This document shows, in pieces, positions 24,752-39,899 of a stretch of DNA of 64,000 nucleotides. The notes beneath the pieces were generated by a model. That model worked only from the letters and a program-made list of their open reading frames with translations. It was not told where the DNA came from and made no database searches. The stretch is from assembly GCA_027422505.1 (NCBI GenBank), contig JAPQWV010000127.1, positions 1,364,001 through 1,428,000 of the forward strand, written 5' to 3'. The stretch is from Craterostigma plantagineum (lineage: Eukaryota; Streptophyta; Magnoliopsida; Lamiales; Linderniaceae). Within the stretch, counting starts at the first letter, position 1. Each line of letters begins with the position of its first letter. The translations under genes and the position numbers were made by a program.

Positions 24752-25904
24752 TTATTAATTGCGAAATGAATGTCTGACTGCGGATTGCAATGTCTAATGC
24801 AGCAGATGGAAAATCAAATCCAGCGAAAAAGTCAGGGAGCTGCCATCTGCATTCAAATGGCTTTTCATTTGCGCAAGGGGAAGATGGGAAGTACAATGGC
24901 TTCGCAGGTATGAGTTATTGGTCCTAATCCCTTGCCCTCGATCAATGTTTTTCGTAACATTTTAAATTTTCCTTTCCCTATTATGCTAGTCAATTAAAAT
25001 GGATTCAATCCTATATTTCACGATTTTCCCCCACTTTTCCCCTTAGCTTATCTACTGCGAAGCATACATAGTGCTCTACTTTTGTCATCTCAGTTTCTGC
25101 ATACCATGAGTGACGCAATCTAGTTTGGATAATTCAGTATCATACATTGATGAATATCTTCGTTCATAGTAGTTAATAAGTGTGAGACGATGCGAACACA
25201 ATATTCAAAACTATCGATGATTACTTTTCACATATTCTTACAATCTCCCCCGTGGACCAGCGTCGGGCCCCACTGCCGAGCCCAATCAACACCTCAGCGG
25301 CCAAAACGAGATGGCCCTTCCCCTTGCAACGGTCCCAGCCTTAGAGTTCAACAACATCGAGCCAGCCCACCACCGCTCGAACGGCTCTGACTCTCCTTGC
25401 CTCTCAGAGTCAAGCTCAGACATTTTCAGCAAAAGGGACGTCGTCCAAAAGCTTAGACAGCAGCTGAAGAGGAGAGACGATATGATCCTCGAAATGCAGC
25501 ATCAGCTCGCCGAGCTTCAGGCCTCTCTTAACACTGAGCAGCTCCATTCTTCCCATCTCCAGTCTATGCTCGACGCTGCGAATAGGGATATGTTCGATTC
25601 TGAGAGGGAAATTCAGAGGCTGAGGAAAGCCATCGCCGACCACTGCGTTGGGCAGCCGCCGACCGTTCCTTTATGGCCCGGGCCCACAAATGATCATACT
25701 CAGAATGAAAATGGACATGCCAAAGTTGAATCTGAGAAAGTGGAGAAGATTGAGATGCTGAGGAGCGAAGTTGCCGAACTGAAGGAATTAAACGAGGCGA
25801 AGGATTACTTGCTTCGGAGCTATAAGGAGCAGAAATCCGAGCTGTCCATGAAGGTCCAAGAGCTTCAGCAGAGGTTGGACTCTCAGCTTCCAAGTATATT
25901 GTAG
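24527..25904 (+). CDS. Conserved plant coiled-coil protein with N-terminal membrane segment, unknown function
   Basis: Three coding exons (24527-24707, 24803-24907, 25261-25904) give 309 residues. I start at the ATG of MKPRNEVVPRRSRNN; an open frame upstream of it has no ATG and follows a 3' splice site. Residues about 20-45 (GPNWILIAGSALLSTLSVRL) look like a single membrane segment or a small-residue-rich anchor. The middle is low complexity. Residues about 140-215 (KLRQQLKRRDDMILEMQ, SSHLQSMLDAANRDMFD, SEREIQRLRKAIADHC) and 255-305 are strong coiled coils. I recall conserved dicot proteins of this layout without assigned function. The second coding exon begins at a tandem acceptor (GCAGCAG), so one Ala may be optional. 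Confidence 0.8.
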
Positions 25905-26159
25905 GCCATTTTAGCTAAGCAGTTTTGTGCATTCTTTTCTTGTGTGTCACTCTTTTTTTTTCCTTGATTTAAATTGAGGGCTTCTTTCTTTTGTTCCTTC
26001 TCTTTATTGGGTTTGTTTTTATTGGAATCTGCTACTTTGTGTTGTGCATAGGTAGAAGCAGCTAGAACAGAGGAAGTAGCAATGATTAATATAATATTAC
26101 AATACGACGTCGTATTTCACACTAAGCACTCAAATGCTTGAGAAGTTGCTGCAAAAGTA

Positions 26160-29100
26160 TCACACAATTCTCAGACTACTACTACTACTATCATCATCAA
26201 CCATCTTCTCAAAATTACACCTATAACTCAAAATATACTTATCATCTCCAAGAAGGGGAACGCCGTCGTAGTCTTTGCTCCCGCCTTTCCCCTTCTCATA
26301 TCCCTCGAGAGATTCGCACTTACTGAGAATCTGCAAAACTTCCTTCATCGAAGGCCTACTCGTGGGCATCGAGCTAGTGCACATGAGCCCGAGCTTGAAC
26401 ACGGCCTCCATTTCTTCCAAGTAGTTAGCTTCCTTGATCTCTTCGTCGAGAATGTCAGCTATGGGCTTTTCATCTAAGTAATGCCTCCAAGCCCATTCGG
26501 TGAGGCTCGTATTTTCGTCCCCTCGGTTGGGCTCTTTTCCCGTCAGTAGTTCCAACAGTACGACGCCGTAGCTGTAAGTATCCACTTTCTCGTTCACTTT
26601 CGTCGTAAATGCATACTCTGCAAACATTTGAATCAAATCTCGTGAGTGCTAGTAGTGCTAGTGTTGAATGATCACTTACGTCTTGGCTGGTTTCTTTCTT
26701 AACTAGCCTTAGACGTGGAATTCTACCCTTTTAAATGACCATTTCACATAAAAACTTAAGCTTGATTTAATCAGTCAAAATTAACGAATGGTACTTACCA
26801 GGGGCGAGGTAGCCAAACGAGCCCGCGATGGAAGACATGGTGTTCGCCTCGTCTTTCTTGATCAAGAACTTGGCAAGCCCGAAATCTGCAATCTTGGCGT
26901 TGAAATTCGAATCCAGCAAAATATTGCTCGACTTCACGTCTCTGTGAAGGATCGGCGGCGTGCAGTCGTGGTGCATGTAGCTAAGCCCTCGCGCCGCTCC
27001 AAAGGCAATCCTTACCCTCGTCGGCCAATCCAACAAAATCCCATCGTCGGCCAAACTGCTCTCCCTTTTACGTATCCATTTGTCCAAACTTTGATTCTCC
27101 ATGTATTCGTACACGAGGAGCTTCGAATCGGCGCTCGAAAAGCAGCACAGAAGCTTCACTATGTTGGAATGGCGAGCAGAGCTAAGCATCTCCATCTCTG
27201 CCAAGAACTCCTTCTCGAGCATTCGGTCGACCTTCGTGTCGCTCCAAATCTTCTTGACCGCGACCCACCGACCCGACTCGTCGACCCGTATTCTGTAAAC
27301 CTTGCCCGACCCACCGCTGCCCACCAAATTGCTTTCTACCAAGCTCGACAAGATATTCGCCTCGTCGAAATGGAGCCTCTGAAATGATGTCAGCTTCCAC
27401 GTCGTATTATCGCGGCTGAGCTTCTTCCTCCTGTAGCTTCGAAGCAGAGACACGGCGAGCAAAGGGGCCAAGACGAAGAGAACCATGGCTAGAAGGACAA
27501 CTACGGTTAGTACGCCCTTTGAGATTTTCTTTCTTCGCTCGAGCTTTGAGTAACAGCTGGGAAGATTAGGCCTTATATTTTCGGCGCAGAGGCTGGGATT
27601 GTTCAAGAAACTGTCTCCATAAGCCATGTTATCGAATCCATTTGGGACTTTCCCCGTGAATTTATTTGCAGAAAGGTTGAGAGAGGTGAGCTTTAGGCGG
27701 CCTAATTGGGGCGGGATTTCGCCAGTCAGTTGATTCTGAGACAAGTCGAGGTCGAGGAGGTCGGGCAAAGAACCAAACGTGGGAGGAATGGAGCCAGCTA
27801 ATTGATTCCTGGAAAGATTGAGGGTTGTAAGAGATTTCCATGACACTATGTTGGAAGGAAGTTCGCCAGAAAGTGAATTTCCGTCGAGCAATAAAGTCGT
27901 GAGCTCACTGAGGTTGGTAAGTTCTCGAGGGATTGGCCCTGAGAACATATTGTTGCTCGCCTCGAATACCACTAACCTAGACCAAGATGATATCTCTCGA
28001 GGAATTCGGCCCGAAAACTTATTATTACTGATTTCCAACCTCGTCAGATTCCAGGAAACGCTCTTAGGGAGCTCGCCAGAAAACGAGTTCTTACTAAGCA
28101 TCAGACTGTACATGCTTGGTGCAGACCATAGCCCTAATGGCAAGTGACCAGAAAGATTATTACCGTAGAGTTGAACTGTTCGTAAGGTCGTGCAACTCTC
28201 GAGAGAATTAGGAATTTCGCCGGTCAGATCGTTGTTGAAAGCTACCACGCCCAGCAATGTCCCTCCAGCGCACAAATTCTCAGGCAAGCTTCCGATGAAG
28301 TGATTATCTGAAACTTCGAAAGCCTCGAGCTTCGAGTGATTTCCCATTTCTGCAGGCAATGAACCGCCCAAGCTGTTCTTGAATACTCTGAATGCCTTCA
28401 AGCTAGGGATTAATCCTATGCTTTTGGGCACTTCGCCGTGCAATTGATTGCTGAAAAGATTCAAAGTCTCCAACTTCTTCAGCTTCCCAAAACTATCAGG
28501 AATCACACCGTTCAACCTATTCATGGAAAGATCGACCTCGGCTAGATTCAAAGACTCCATATCCCCTGGAATAGAACCTGAAAATCGATTTCTGTACAAG
28601 TAAACCTCGGACAAGTTTTTCAGCAAGAATAACCCTCTAGGAATCTCACCCTCTATGCTATTCATACTCAAGTCTAAATGCTCTAAACTCTCAAAGCCCT
28701 CAAAGTTACTTGGTAAGGCGCCGGTCAAACCTGCTTGGGCCGCCCACAAATACCTCAGTTTCCTCAACCCCAGAAACTCGAGGGGTAACTTCCATGGCGG
28801 AAACGAGGTATAAGCCAAGCCCAACACCTCGAGGTTCGATAATTGCCCAATTTCCTTAGGCAAAGACCCATTGAACAAGTTCATGTAGAGATGCAAAACC
28901 CTAAGCTGCGTCAGATTGCCGATCTCCTTGGGAATGTCGCCGGTGAAGTTATTGGCGCTTAAATCGAGGTGCTCGATCGACCCAAGGCGCTCGATTCCGC
29001 TCGGAATCGTCCCGTTGAAGTAGTTCTGCGACATGTCGAGGTATCGGAGGTTCGAACAGTTGGCGACGATGGCAGATGGGAAGTTTCCCTCGAAATAGTT

Positions 29101-29412
29101 GTAAGATAATTTGAGGACTGTCAGGGACTTGATGTTGCAGATGGAAGGTGGAAAGCTCCCCGTGAGGTTGTAATTCCTGAAGGAAATGCCGGCGACGCTT
29201 CCGTCGCCGGAGCACTCGATTTCCGGCCAGGTGCAGGGCGGTGAAGTGGCTTTCCAAGCTCGGAGGATTTCCGGGTTGTTGAGCTCTCGCTTGACGGCGA
29301 GGAGGGTAGCGGTGGCTTCGGCTGAGGGAGGCTGTGAAGTTACTTGAGTGGTCACGGCGGCGGTGAGGAGGAGGAGGAGGACGGCGGAGGGTAGTACGGT
29401 CAGTTCATGCAT
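26160..29412 (-). CDS. LRR receptor-like kinase, subfamily XI, HSL3-type
   Basis: Two exons (26799-29412, 26160-26617) give 1023 residues. There is a signal peptide (AVLLLLLTAAVTTQVTS), an LRRNT with PPCTWPEIEC, about twenty LRRs, an NNPSLCAENIRP cap, a TM segment (GVLTVVVLLAMVLFVLAPLL, about 635-655) and a kinase. Kinase motifs: glycine loop GSGGSGKVYR, VAVKKIW, catalytic HRDVKSSNILL, DFGLAKFL, activation segment SIAGSFGYLAPEYAF. The RD kinase looks active. The intron splits the APE glutamate codon. The closest protein I recall is Arabidopsis At5g25930 (HSL3, a receptor for CTNIP/SCREW peptides), including the IPxEFxxLxxLxYxW region; that ligand assignment is inference. HSL1-type or HAESA-type kinases are the alternative names. 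It acts at the plasma membrane in peptide perception. Confidence 0.9.
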
Positions 29413-30625
29413 GGCGAGGAGGTGTGATTTTTCTCCTTGTTTTCTGAGCTTCAGTCAACTTTGAAGGTTGTGAGATATTGGGATTATGATGAGGCCCAGG
29501 TGTAACGCCGCTGTATAAATAATGTCAAAAAACAAATGAGAAAACAGTAAAATCCATTTTTTTAAAAAATAAATAAATAAATAATTATGTCCGAAATAAT
29601 AAATGAAGGGGTATGAAATACGATAATGAAATAAATATTATGAAAAAGGTAAATAGATAAAGTCAACTTAATTTTGTCTTTCGACAATTTTGAACGGACA
29701 AGAACTAGGGGGGACCCTTTATATTTAAATCTTTTTCTTCGAGAATATATATATTAAATATCCCTTTCAAAATTATACTATCTAAATACTACTTCAATTA
29801 AAATAATATTGCATTGACAGGATAACTAATGTAGCTAACTCCATAAATGTCTGCTTATAGGAGTAGGATTATAGGAGTGTCATGCTATTTTCTTTATAAT
29901 TAATGGAAGTGTGCCAAAACTGTAAGACTGTGGTCATAAGAGACACGTTTGCTTCCACTAATGTAGCTAACTCTATAAATGTCTGATTATCTGATCCCCA
30001 CCCTATAGTTACTACGTTTGAAAAATCTTAGGATAGTGGGTCCACGTTTTTCTAGAAGAAAATATAGTAACACTTAATCTTTTGGTGTTACTCTTAACAA
30101 ATTATTATTAATATATCTGTGCATAGTAGATTTTGAGTCCATAGCCATAGCACGACGGTCCAGTTAGTGATTCTCTATATAATCGTTATTAGTGTGTGTA
30201 ATGATATCTGATAACATTTAGAAAAATATATGTATATACACTCAACAATTGCTTATATAACTCTATTTTTTTTTTTCAGTGGCGCACTAGTTTGTTGTGG
30301 ATGTTAAATTATGTTACTATTAATTTCTTCCTCGTTAGCAGTCAAAAGTTGTGATAATGGGAAAGGACCTCACATTAAACTTGTAATTACTCGTCGAGTA
30401 AATGAATTAACATTCAAATCGATCATTGGAAAAGTAAAACATAGCCATTAATGGACTAGTCGAAAAGCTAGAGCTGCAACATTATTGGATGGGGCCCATG
30501 CTCGCTTTATATAGTCAAAGAAATTTCAACGCGTCATTGGAAGCTTAAGAAATTTTAACATGGTTTTTAACCTAAAAGTGTAAAATAAGACCAAGTTTGG
30601 TGTTATAACAATACAGTAAATCATA
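29413..30625. other. Receptor-kinase promoter region
   Basis: AT-rich upstream sequence of the receptor kinase. It contains a pair of 33-bp direct repeats (29826-29858 and 29958-29990), listed separately. No gene seen. Confidence 0.6.
29826..29990. repeat. Pair of ~33-bp imperfect direct repeats
   Basis: CTAATGTAGCTAACTCCATA followed by AATGTCTGCTTAT at 29826-29858 recurs with two differences at 29958-29990. The copies are 132 bp apart, roughly 0.4-0.6 kb upstream of the receptor kinase start codon. Confidence 0.8.
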
Positions 30626-30992
30626 CTATTCCATCAGTCCCAATAATGTTTGTACATTTTACTAGGACCGTTCCGCTATCTTTTGTACATGTTCTATTTT
30701 AACAAAAAACTATCACTCTTAAAACGTGTCAAAATAAACATTTTTTTACCATTTTTAATTTTTATATTATTAAAATTTTTTGTACATTTTACTATGACGT
30801 TCTGCTATCTTACATGTTCTATTTTAGCAAAAAACTATCACAAATCAATATAATACTATTAAATACTCTTAAAACTTGTCAAAATAAACATTTTTTTACC
30901 ATTTTTAATTTTTATATTATTAAAATATTCAATTTCTTAAAACTGTGTCATACCTCAAATATCCAAAAGCAAATGAGACAGATCAGATGGAG
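30626..30992. mobile_element. Stowaway-like MITE with internal tandem duplication
   Basis: It begins CTATTCCATCAGTCCCA and ends (reverse complement) CTCCATCTGATCTGTCTCA, resembling the CTCCCTCCGTCCC termini of Stowaway elements, and is flanked by TA on both sides. Internally a ~130-150 bp block is present twice in tandem, from TGTACATTTTACTA at 30650 and TGTACATTTTACTAT at 30780. Each copy ends in ATTTTTAATTTTTATATTAT. No coding capacity. Confidence 0.75.
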
Positions 30993-31296
30993 TATAAGAT
31001 ATGCAATTTTACGATGACCGAATTATTTATTAACAATTATATTCGGAGCTCATCAGAAATAGCAAAAGCAACGTAGGCCGACATCAGACATGAGGCCCAT
31101 CCATATGACAGGTTTGTTTTATTCTCTCATTCTCATCGGATGTATGAATGATAATCATGCAAGAACATGTAACATAAACCCATAGAAAATGAAACGAAGA
31201 ATAATGAAACAATAGGTACCCCCAATCATCGCCATCTGTCCACCAAAAAATTTGCAGGTGCTGAGAACAATTTAGGCGATGATCGTAAATCGAATC
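30993..31296. other. 3' flank of TrpRS gene
   Basis: Downstream of the minus-strand TrpRS stop codon; presumably its 3' UTR. Nothing else seen. Confidence 0.5.
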
Positions 31297-34417
<3,121 letters not shown>

Positions 34418-34684
34418 CGTCTCTCTGACTGCACTGCTACTACGTCGTTTTGGGTTGGGGAAGGTAGCTGTATTTATAAATGGGCTTTTTGGGCTTCCTT
34501 CATACCGTAATGGGCTTTTACGGCCCAATAGCTAAACACGTAGCCTTGGCGCTGAACGCCGTGAGAGGCAGGCGCGCGCACAGCAGAAATTTCCCGCACT
34601 TCCGTTGGTAGTGTAATTGCAATTTGCAATCGGCCAAAGAACCCTCACGAAAATCAAATCGGATAATCGAAGAACAAAAATCGA
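34418..34684. promoter_or_regulatory. Divergent promoter TrpRS / cereblon with TGGGCY site II motifs
   Basis: A 267-bp interval between two divergent start codons. It contains AAATGGGCTTTTTGGGCTT, AATGGGCTTTTACGGCCCAA and TTGGGTTGGG within about 80 bp. TGGGCC/TGGGCT site II motifs are typical of plant housekeeping and organelle-related promoters, which fits the TrpRS gene. Confidence 0.65.
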
Positions 34685-37600
34685 ATGGACGGCGATGATT
34701 GGATTCCCGAGAGCGAGCGTTTGCAGATCGCCCAAATACTTGAGCTCGACGAGGAAGAATTACAAGTAGAAGAAGTGGAAGATGAGGAGTCTTCGGATGA
34801 CGAAAGGTAGCTGTTTTCTTATCTATCAGTATCCGTTTCTACTTATGTCCTTTTGATGCATTTTTTTTCCAATTTTTTTGTTATGTGAGGATAGTCGCCG
34901 TGGCTCTTCTCCTGGGGAGCACCCGTACGATACTTCCGTGGTTGTGTTGCATTCGTATCTTGGTGGTAGGGCAATTTGTTCCTTGAATGCTCCCATTTTT
35001 CTCCTTTTTGTGTCAAATTTTTCATTTCTTGTGGATGGCTTATTATCAAGCTTTATCTGTACCAGATGTTGAAGACACACACAGTAAGCTGACAGTTTTG
35101 GATGGTGGTTCCCTGGTGACACTTACCTTGTTTTATATGGAAGGTACTCGGTTCATCGTAAAGTCATAATCTATTTGATAGGGATGCTATTATTGGTGTT
35201 AGGTTCCTAGAATCTTTGAGACTATATTTTCTGAAGCATCGTAGTATCCTGTAATGTGGTCCATGATCGGTTCGCATATTAGAACTTTACAAGCTTTTTT
35301 CCACTTCTTTTCAGGAGTTGTTTTATTCCCAGATGCAACACTTCCACTTCGAGTAGTTTCTCCTAGTTTTGCTGCTGGTATTGATCGTGCAATGAGACAA
35401 GATAGTGAAAGCATCATTGGCGTTGTATGTCACCGTGTGCCATTATAGTCCGTTTCATGGGAAACTTTACCAGAACGCACTGACATTTTGCCTAAATTTT
35501 GTTGTAGATTCGAATTTTTCGAGATAGTCGAAGTACCAGAGTAACATTTTCGAAAACAGGTACCACTGCTGAGGTATGATGTGTGCCCGTCTACTGATTC
35601 CTCCTGAATTGTATGTTAAAGATAAGTTGCATTCACTTTTACATATTGGGTATGCTTGGGAATTAATATACAGAACTCCTTAGGCATTGAACTTTGATGA
35701 CTTAAGCATCATTGCATGTTTTGTTTTGATGAAATTATGCGTTTGAAGTGGATATTGATTTTCTTAATGAAGAAAGTTCTTTACAAAATTTAAACTTGTC
35801 CCTTCACTCATGATGGATACTTTTGACGCATTTATCTCTTGTGGGACCGACCAAATCCGACTGCCCAGACTGAAACACAACATCCGTGCTTTATGGATTA
35901 ATTTGCACTGTGTTAGGATCGGTTTACGCGTTTAGAGGGGGGGTGAATAAACGCTTGTCTCTTTTTCGGTTTGTCTTTTCAAGGACAAGTACTCAATCAG
36001 TGACCGGTCAGTATCAGTGCGGAAGGTGATACTGAGCGGTTGAAACCATATGTAATGTGTAAGTGTGTGTGTGAGTGTATGTATGAGACCGGTTTCTGGA
36101 AGTTCGGAGTTAAAATCTCCTACGTCTCCCCTTCTTCCTCGTAAGGAAGGTTCACTAGATCTTCAGTTATACAATCTTGTACAACCTACCAGCTGAACCA
36201 CAGCTCTAATCTAGTGACTCCCTAGGCAGTTGTTTACAACAATCTACCTACTTCAACAGCTTTTTACAGTCCGTCGGAGATAATTACTACAACCTTAAAT
36301 CTAAGAAGAAGTGTCTTTGGACTTCACTCTAGTTTTTGTGCTCTCACCACAGCTCGTTGAAGAACTCAAACTTCGTCTTTATGAGAGTAAGATTTTAAAA
36401 TCGTAAGAATGTTGAAGTTCAGTGAAGTAATTTGATCTTCTTCTTGTCTCTCTCCTTTTATGCTTGAGGTTTGAAATTCAAACCGTTGTGAGATAGGTTC
36501 TTCTTTCTGATCGGTGCATTAATTGACTTTCCTAAAATGGGTCTGTCTGGTTTCAGCTGCACTCTATCCTGTCACTAGCTTTATTCCTTATTTGCGTTAG
36601 TTGACCTTGTGTAAACTCTGGACTCGCAGCATTGCATTGAATGTCTGAAATTTCCTTTTTGTTTCAGCATGCACTTGTCTCGATTGTCCAATCTGTCATT
36701 TGTCCGATGTTGCATACTGTCGTGCTTTCCTGAAACCTTTTTCAAGACCGGTATCTTCAATCGGTATTAATCATAGTTTCTCATGCTTGCCCAGACTGGT
36801 CACTTATATATACCGCTTTTAGTCCTTAGCATAGACGATACTTTAGATCTCCGGTTTTTCTCATTATTAATCAGTTGCGTCAATTCACCAAAACCGATAG
36901 TCCGAATGTCTGAATTCGTGTTGCTAACACACTGCTCAACATATTTATATGCAAAATAACTCATTTGAGTAGTATAATCCTAATTCCAATTTTTTTTCCC
37001 TATTTTGTAAAAGATTCGGCAGCATCGGAGGCTGGAAGATGGTTCAATAAATATTGTAGCTCGTGGACGTCAGCGTTTCCGCGTAAAGCGCCATTGGATT
37101 GATTCAGAAGGATTAGTAAGTATTATAAAACATCTGCTAAGTTATCACATTTTTCTTCACATAAACCTTACTTCCTGATTTTCTTCATTACCAACAGGTA
37201 TGCGCAGAGGTTCTCATTGTTCAGGAAGATGTACCTCTGAGATCGCCGAGGGAAGCTGTTAGCAATTTGACTCGATATAGAAACTCGAAAGCCTGTTATT
37301 CAACGCACGTAACCTCTTTAAAAGGTTCTTGGAATAGTTTTCGTGGATGCGAGAGGGAGTATGAGGATACAATATCAGAGGGAAGTTTTGAAACTGAGCT
37401 TTCGCCAGCAGAAAGAAGTCTACATAAATCTGCTCTTATTTCTTATCAAAGTTCTGATGCATATTCTGAGTCAGTAAGCAGTGATGATGAGAAGCACTTT
37501 GGATCTCAACATGGAAGGTCTTCATTCAACAGTCCAATGTCGGATAGGCAGCAGATTTTCAAGGATGCATATAAGACAGGACGAAGAAAGATAAGCCTCG

Positions 37601-38647
37601 TTCACGATGTCCCTACAGCCTATTGGCCTAGATGGGTCTACTGCATGTATGATTCATTTTACCTTGCTAGGAAGGTAGCAGGTGAAGTTGCGCTTATTTT
37701 TTCTTATGATTGGTCGAATTCACTCTCTCGTCTGTGCTTTATTATACTCCACTTGAGACCTGTAATTGACATAGGTGGAAATGTTGTTTATGCTTGTGAT
37801 TCAATCAATACATATGCTGCATCGCTATCCTGATAGATTATGCTGCAGCTACACCATATGTTTTATAAGTGAAATGTTCTTGATTGTGGACTGCAGATAA
37901 GTGGAAACAGATCGTTAAAGTGCCAAATGTGGACAGCCTCTCAATGCAACCAGAGCTACTTTCGTTTCTCGTAGGTAGTAAAATTCCAACATCTGAATCA
38001 ACGAGGCAAGAGCTTTTAGACATTGATGGGACTACCTATCGGTTGCGCAGAGAGATTGAACTGCTCGAAAGTTTTGACAAACTTCGCTGTAAAACTTGTA
38101 AGGTAACGTAGTGTCTTGCAGTATTCGAGTAGCACTTAATCTTTTTATATAGCCAATGAAATTGAAGACATAATATGGTCTTCATTCGTGGGGTAGTGGC
38201 CTGAATGTTTCCATTCAGGTATGCCATGCATGGCTGATAACTTCTGTTTCTTTTATAGACTATAATTGCAAAGAGAAGCAATATGTCGGTAATGTCAAGT
38301 GATGGTCCACTTGGTGCTTATGCAAATCCGCATGGTTATGTGCATGAGGTGATGACTCTGGAAAGAACGAATGGCGTAGCAGTGACAAGTCATCCATCCA
38401 AGGAATATAGCTGGTTTCCTGGGTAAGTTTTCTTCTACAAAGATATCACCTAAATTAAGGATGTATATTCCTACCAAATGAAATTATATTATTACACTTC
38501 TGTGGCTGCAGTTATGCATGGTCTATCGCTGAGTGTATGGCATGTGGAAAGCAGTTGGGTTGGTACTTCTCGGCCACCAAGAAAAAGATGCAACCCAAGG
38601 CATTTTGGGGCTTAAGAAGTTCACAAGTCGAAGATATCACTCAATAA
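34685..38647 (+). CDS. Cereblon homologue: Lon N-terminal domain plus CULT domain
   Basis: A plant cereblon (CRBN)-like protein, the presumed substrate receptor of a CUL4-DDB1 ubiquitin ligase; Arabidopsis At2g25740 is the counterpart. Ten exons give 512 residues: 34685-34806, 34895-34965, 35066-35143, 35315-35424, 35508-35573, 37014-37115, 37198-37681, 37897-38102, 38259-38422, 38512-38647. The acidic head (MDGDDWIPESERLQIAQ) is followed by a Lon-N domain (LFPDATLPLRVVSPSFA, about 95-330, interrupted by a serine-rich plant insert). The C-terminal CULT domain (about 405-510) has the zinc pairs CKTC and CMAC and the three-Trp cage in SWFPGYAWS and LGWYF. All catalytic-pocket Trp residues known from human CRBN are conserved. 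Intron 5 is 1.44 kb because a solo LTR is inserted in it. Endogenous plant ligands are unknown. Confidence 0.93.
35911..36929. mobile_element. Solo LTR (1,019 bp) in cereblon intron 5, with 5-bp TSD
   Basis: It starts TGTTAGGATCGG and ends TTGCTAACA; TGTTAG/CTAACA form the terminal inverted repeat. The 5 bp CACTG are duplicated at 35906-35910 and 36930-36934. There is no coding region. A TATATATA near 36805 could be an LTR promoter on the plus strand. The GAGGGGGGGTGAATA block near 35934 is a motif I associate with plant Copia-type LTRs (recollection, not a search). Removing it leaves a normal ~420-bp intron. Confidence 0.85.
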
Positions 38648-39080
38648 AGAAACATGCTATTGAGTTAGAAAGGCATAAGGTAGTCTTGGTTTTCTGTCAA
38701 CCTGAGAATATAGTTCAGCATGGAAGTGTTGTTACTCTTATCTGTGTAAAGGTCACTGTGATGATGTTGAATTGCGAGTTGAGTTCTCGACTAATGTGAC
38801 GGCGTTTGCTCAAGTCATTGTTCAAAAATTAGAACCCGTCGTTTATCAAGCAGCAAGCACCGAAACTCAATTGATTTTAGGGTAGAAATCAGTAAGATCC
38901 TACGAAATGTCGAAATTTTGAAAACTCACTCTTTAGTGAGTTCATCAGCCCATGAAACCAATTACATAAAACATAGGAAATCCATTGATCGGCCACGGCA
39001 CACCTAAGACCTTCTATCTCAAGAAGTAAAACATTCTCAGATATGCTAACTAACAAAGAATGATTCTTACACAAAATTCA
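38648..39080. other. Convergent 3' flanks of cereblon and NFD6-like genes
   Basis: The 3' UTRs of the plus-strand cereblon gene and the minus-strand NFD6-like gene. No further gene seen. Confidence 0.6.
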
Positions 39081-39610
39081 TCAAACTCCAGGATTGGCAA
39101 GGCATAACAAACCCAGGGACGACGATCTGCAGCCGCTCGTGTCCAAACCTAGGCAAGAAGTGAGCCTTGCCGAGGACAAAGCCGTGTGTAGAGGTAATAA
39201 AGATTGGAGGGCACGGACTTGTTGCTGCATTGGCCTGAAAAATTTTGTACGAAATAAGCATCGTAGCTACACAAAATTGTACTTTTTGGTTGCATTTGCA
39301 AGAGAATTCCCATTGCGGCATTTTCTCGAGCACTACGAGTTCAAGAAAAAAGAAGCCCGTATCTCTAAGACCCATGAGATCAAAATCATGAATTTCACGA
39401 AAACATAAAAGGCGTGGATGGAATGGAAAGCCAATCGTGATAAAACAAAATAATAATAATGTTATTTTGAAGACGGTACCTTGAGAATTTGGTTGATGGA
39501 GAAGGCGTCGTCGATTGGACGGAAATATTGGGTTTGCTCGACGGCTTCGTGATTGTGGATTTGAAGATGCTGAACGCTGGCTTTGAGATTGATCTGCATC
39601 GAGAAGCCAT
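39081..39610 (-). CDS. NUCLEAR FUSION DEFECTIVE 6-like small mitochondrial protein
   Basis: Two exons (39480-39610, 39081-39234) give 94 residues. Exon 1 begins MASRCRSISKPAFSIFKSTI, the typical family head and a mitochondrial presequence-like Arg/Ser segment. Exon 2, read in the frame fixed by the AG|G junction, gives PMQQQVRALQSLLPLHTAL then SSARLTSCLGLDTSG and ends LCLANPGV, matching the conserved family core (LQSLLPLHSAVASARLTSCL). NFD6 was named for polar-nuclei fusion defects in Arabidopsis. Its paralogues are small mitochondrial proteins without a known biochemical role. The family is commonly alternatively spliced at the 3' exon, so other C-termini may exist. Two other frames of exon 2 are also open but show no family similarity. 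Confidence 0.85.
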
Positions 39611-39899
39611 TGCTCAAATCAAATCTAATTCAATGCTTCTTCTAATCTTGGGAGGCTAAATCCAATCTGTAGTGAAAAAGGGTTTTGGAGAGGTATTAGT
39701 AAATAAGTTCCGCGATGTTAGGACGTCATGCATCAAAAGTTGTACCTCACAGTTTTCATTGTTAAAAAAAAAGGAGAAAAGAAAAGGAAAAGACCATTAC
39801 GGTTCGCATGATTGCTCCTACCAATACCAAATACAAATTTCCAAAGTATAAATATCATTTCTACATTTACAAGAATGAATTTGGTGCCATTAAAGTACA

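Noticed and set aside
34418..34528. N-terminal extension of TrpRS starting upstream of 34417 (GRKSPLRYEG...)
   Set aside because: It has no ATG before MSCSALSQ, overlaps the site II-rich divergent promoter, and does not look like a transit peptide.
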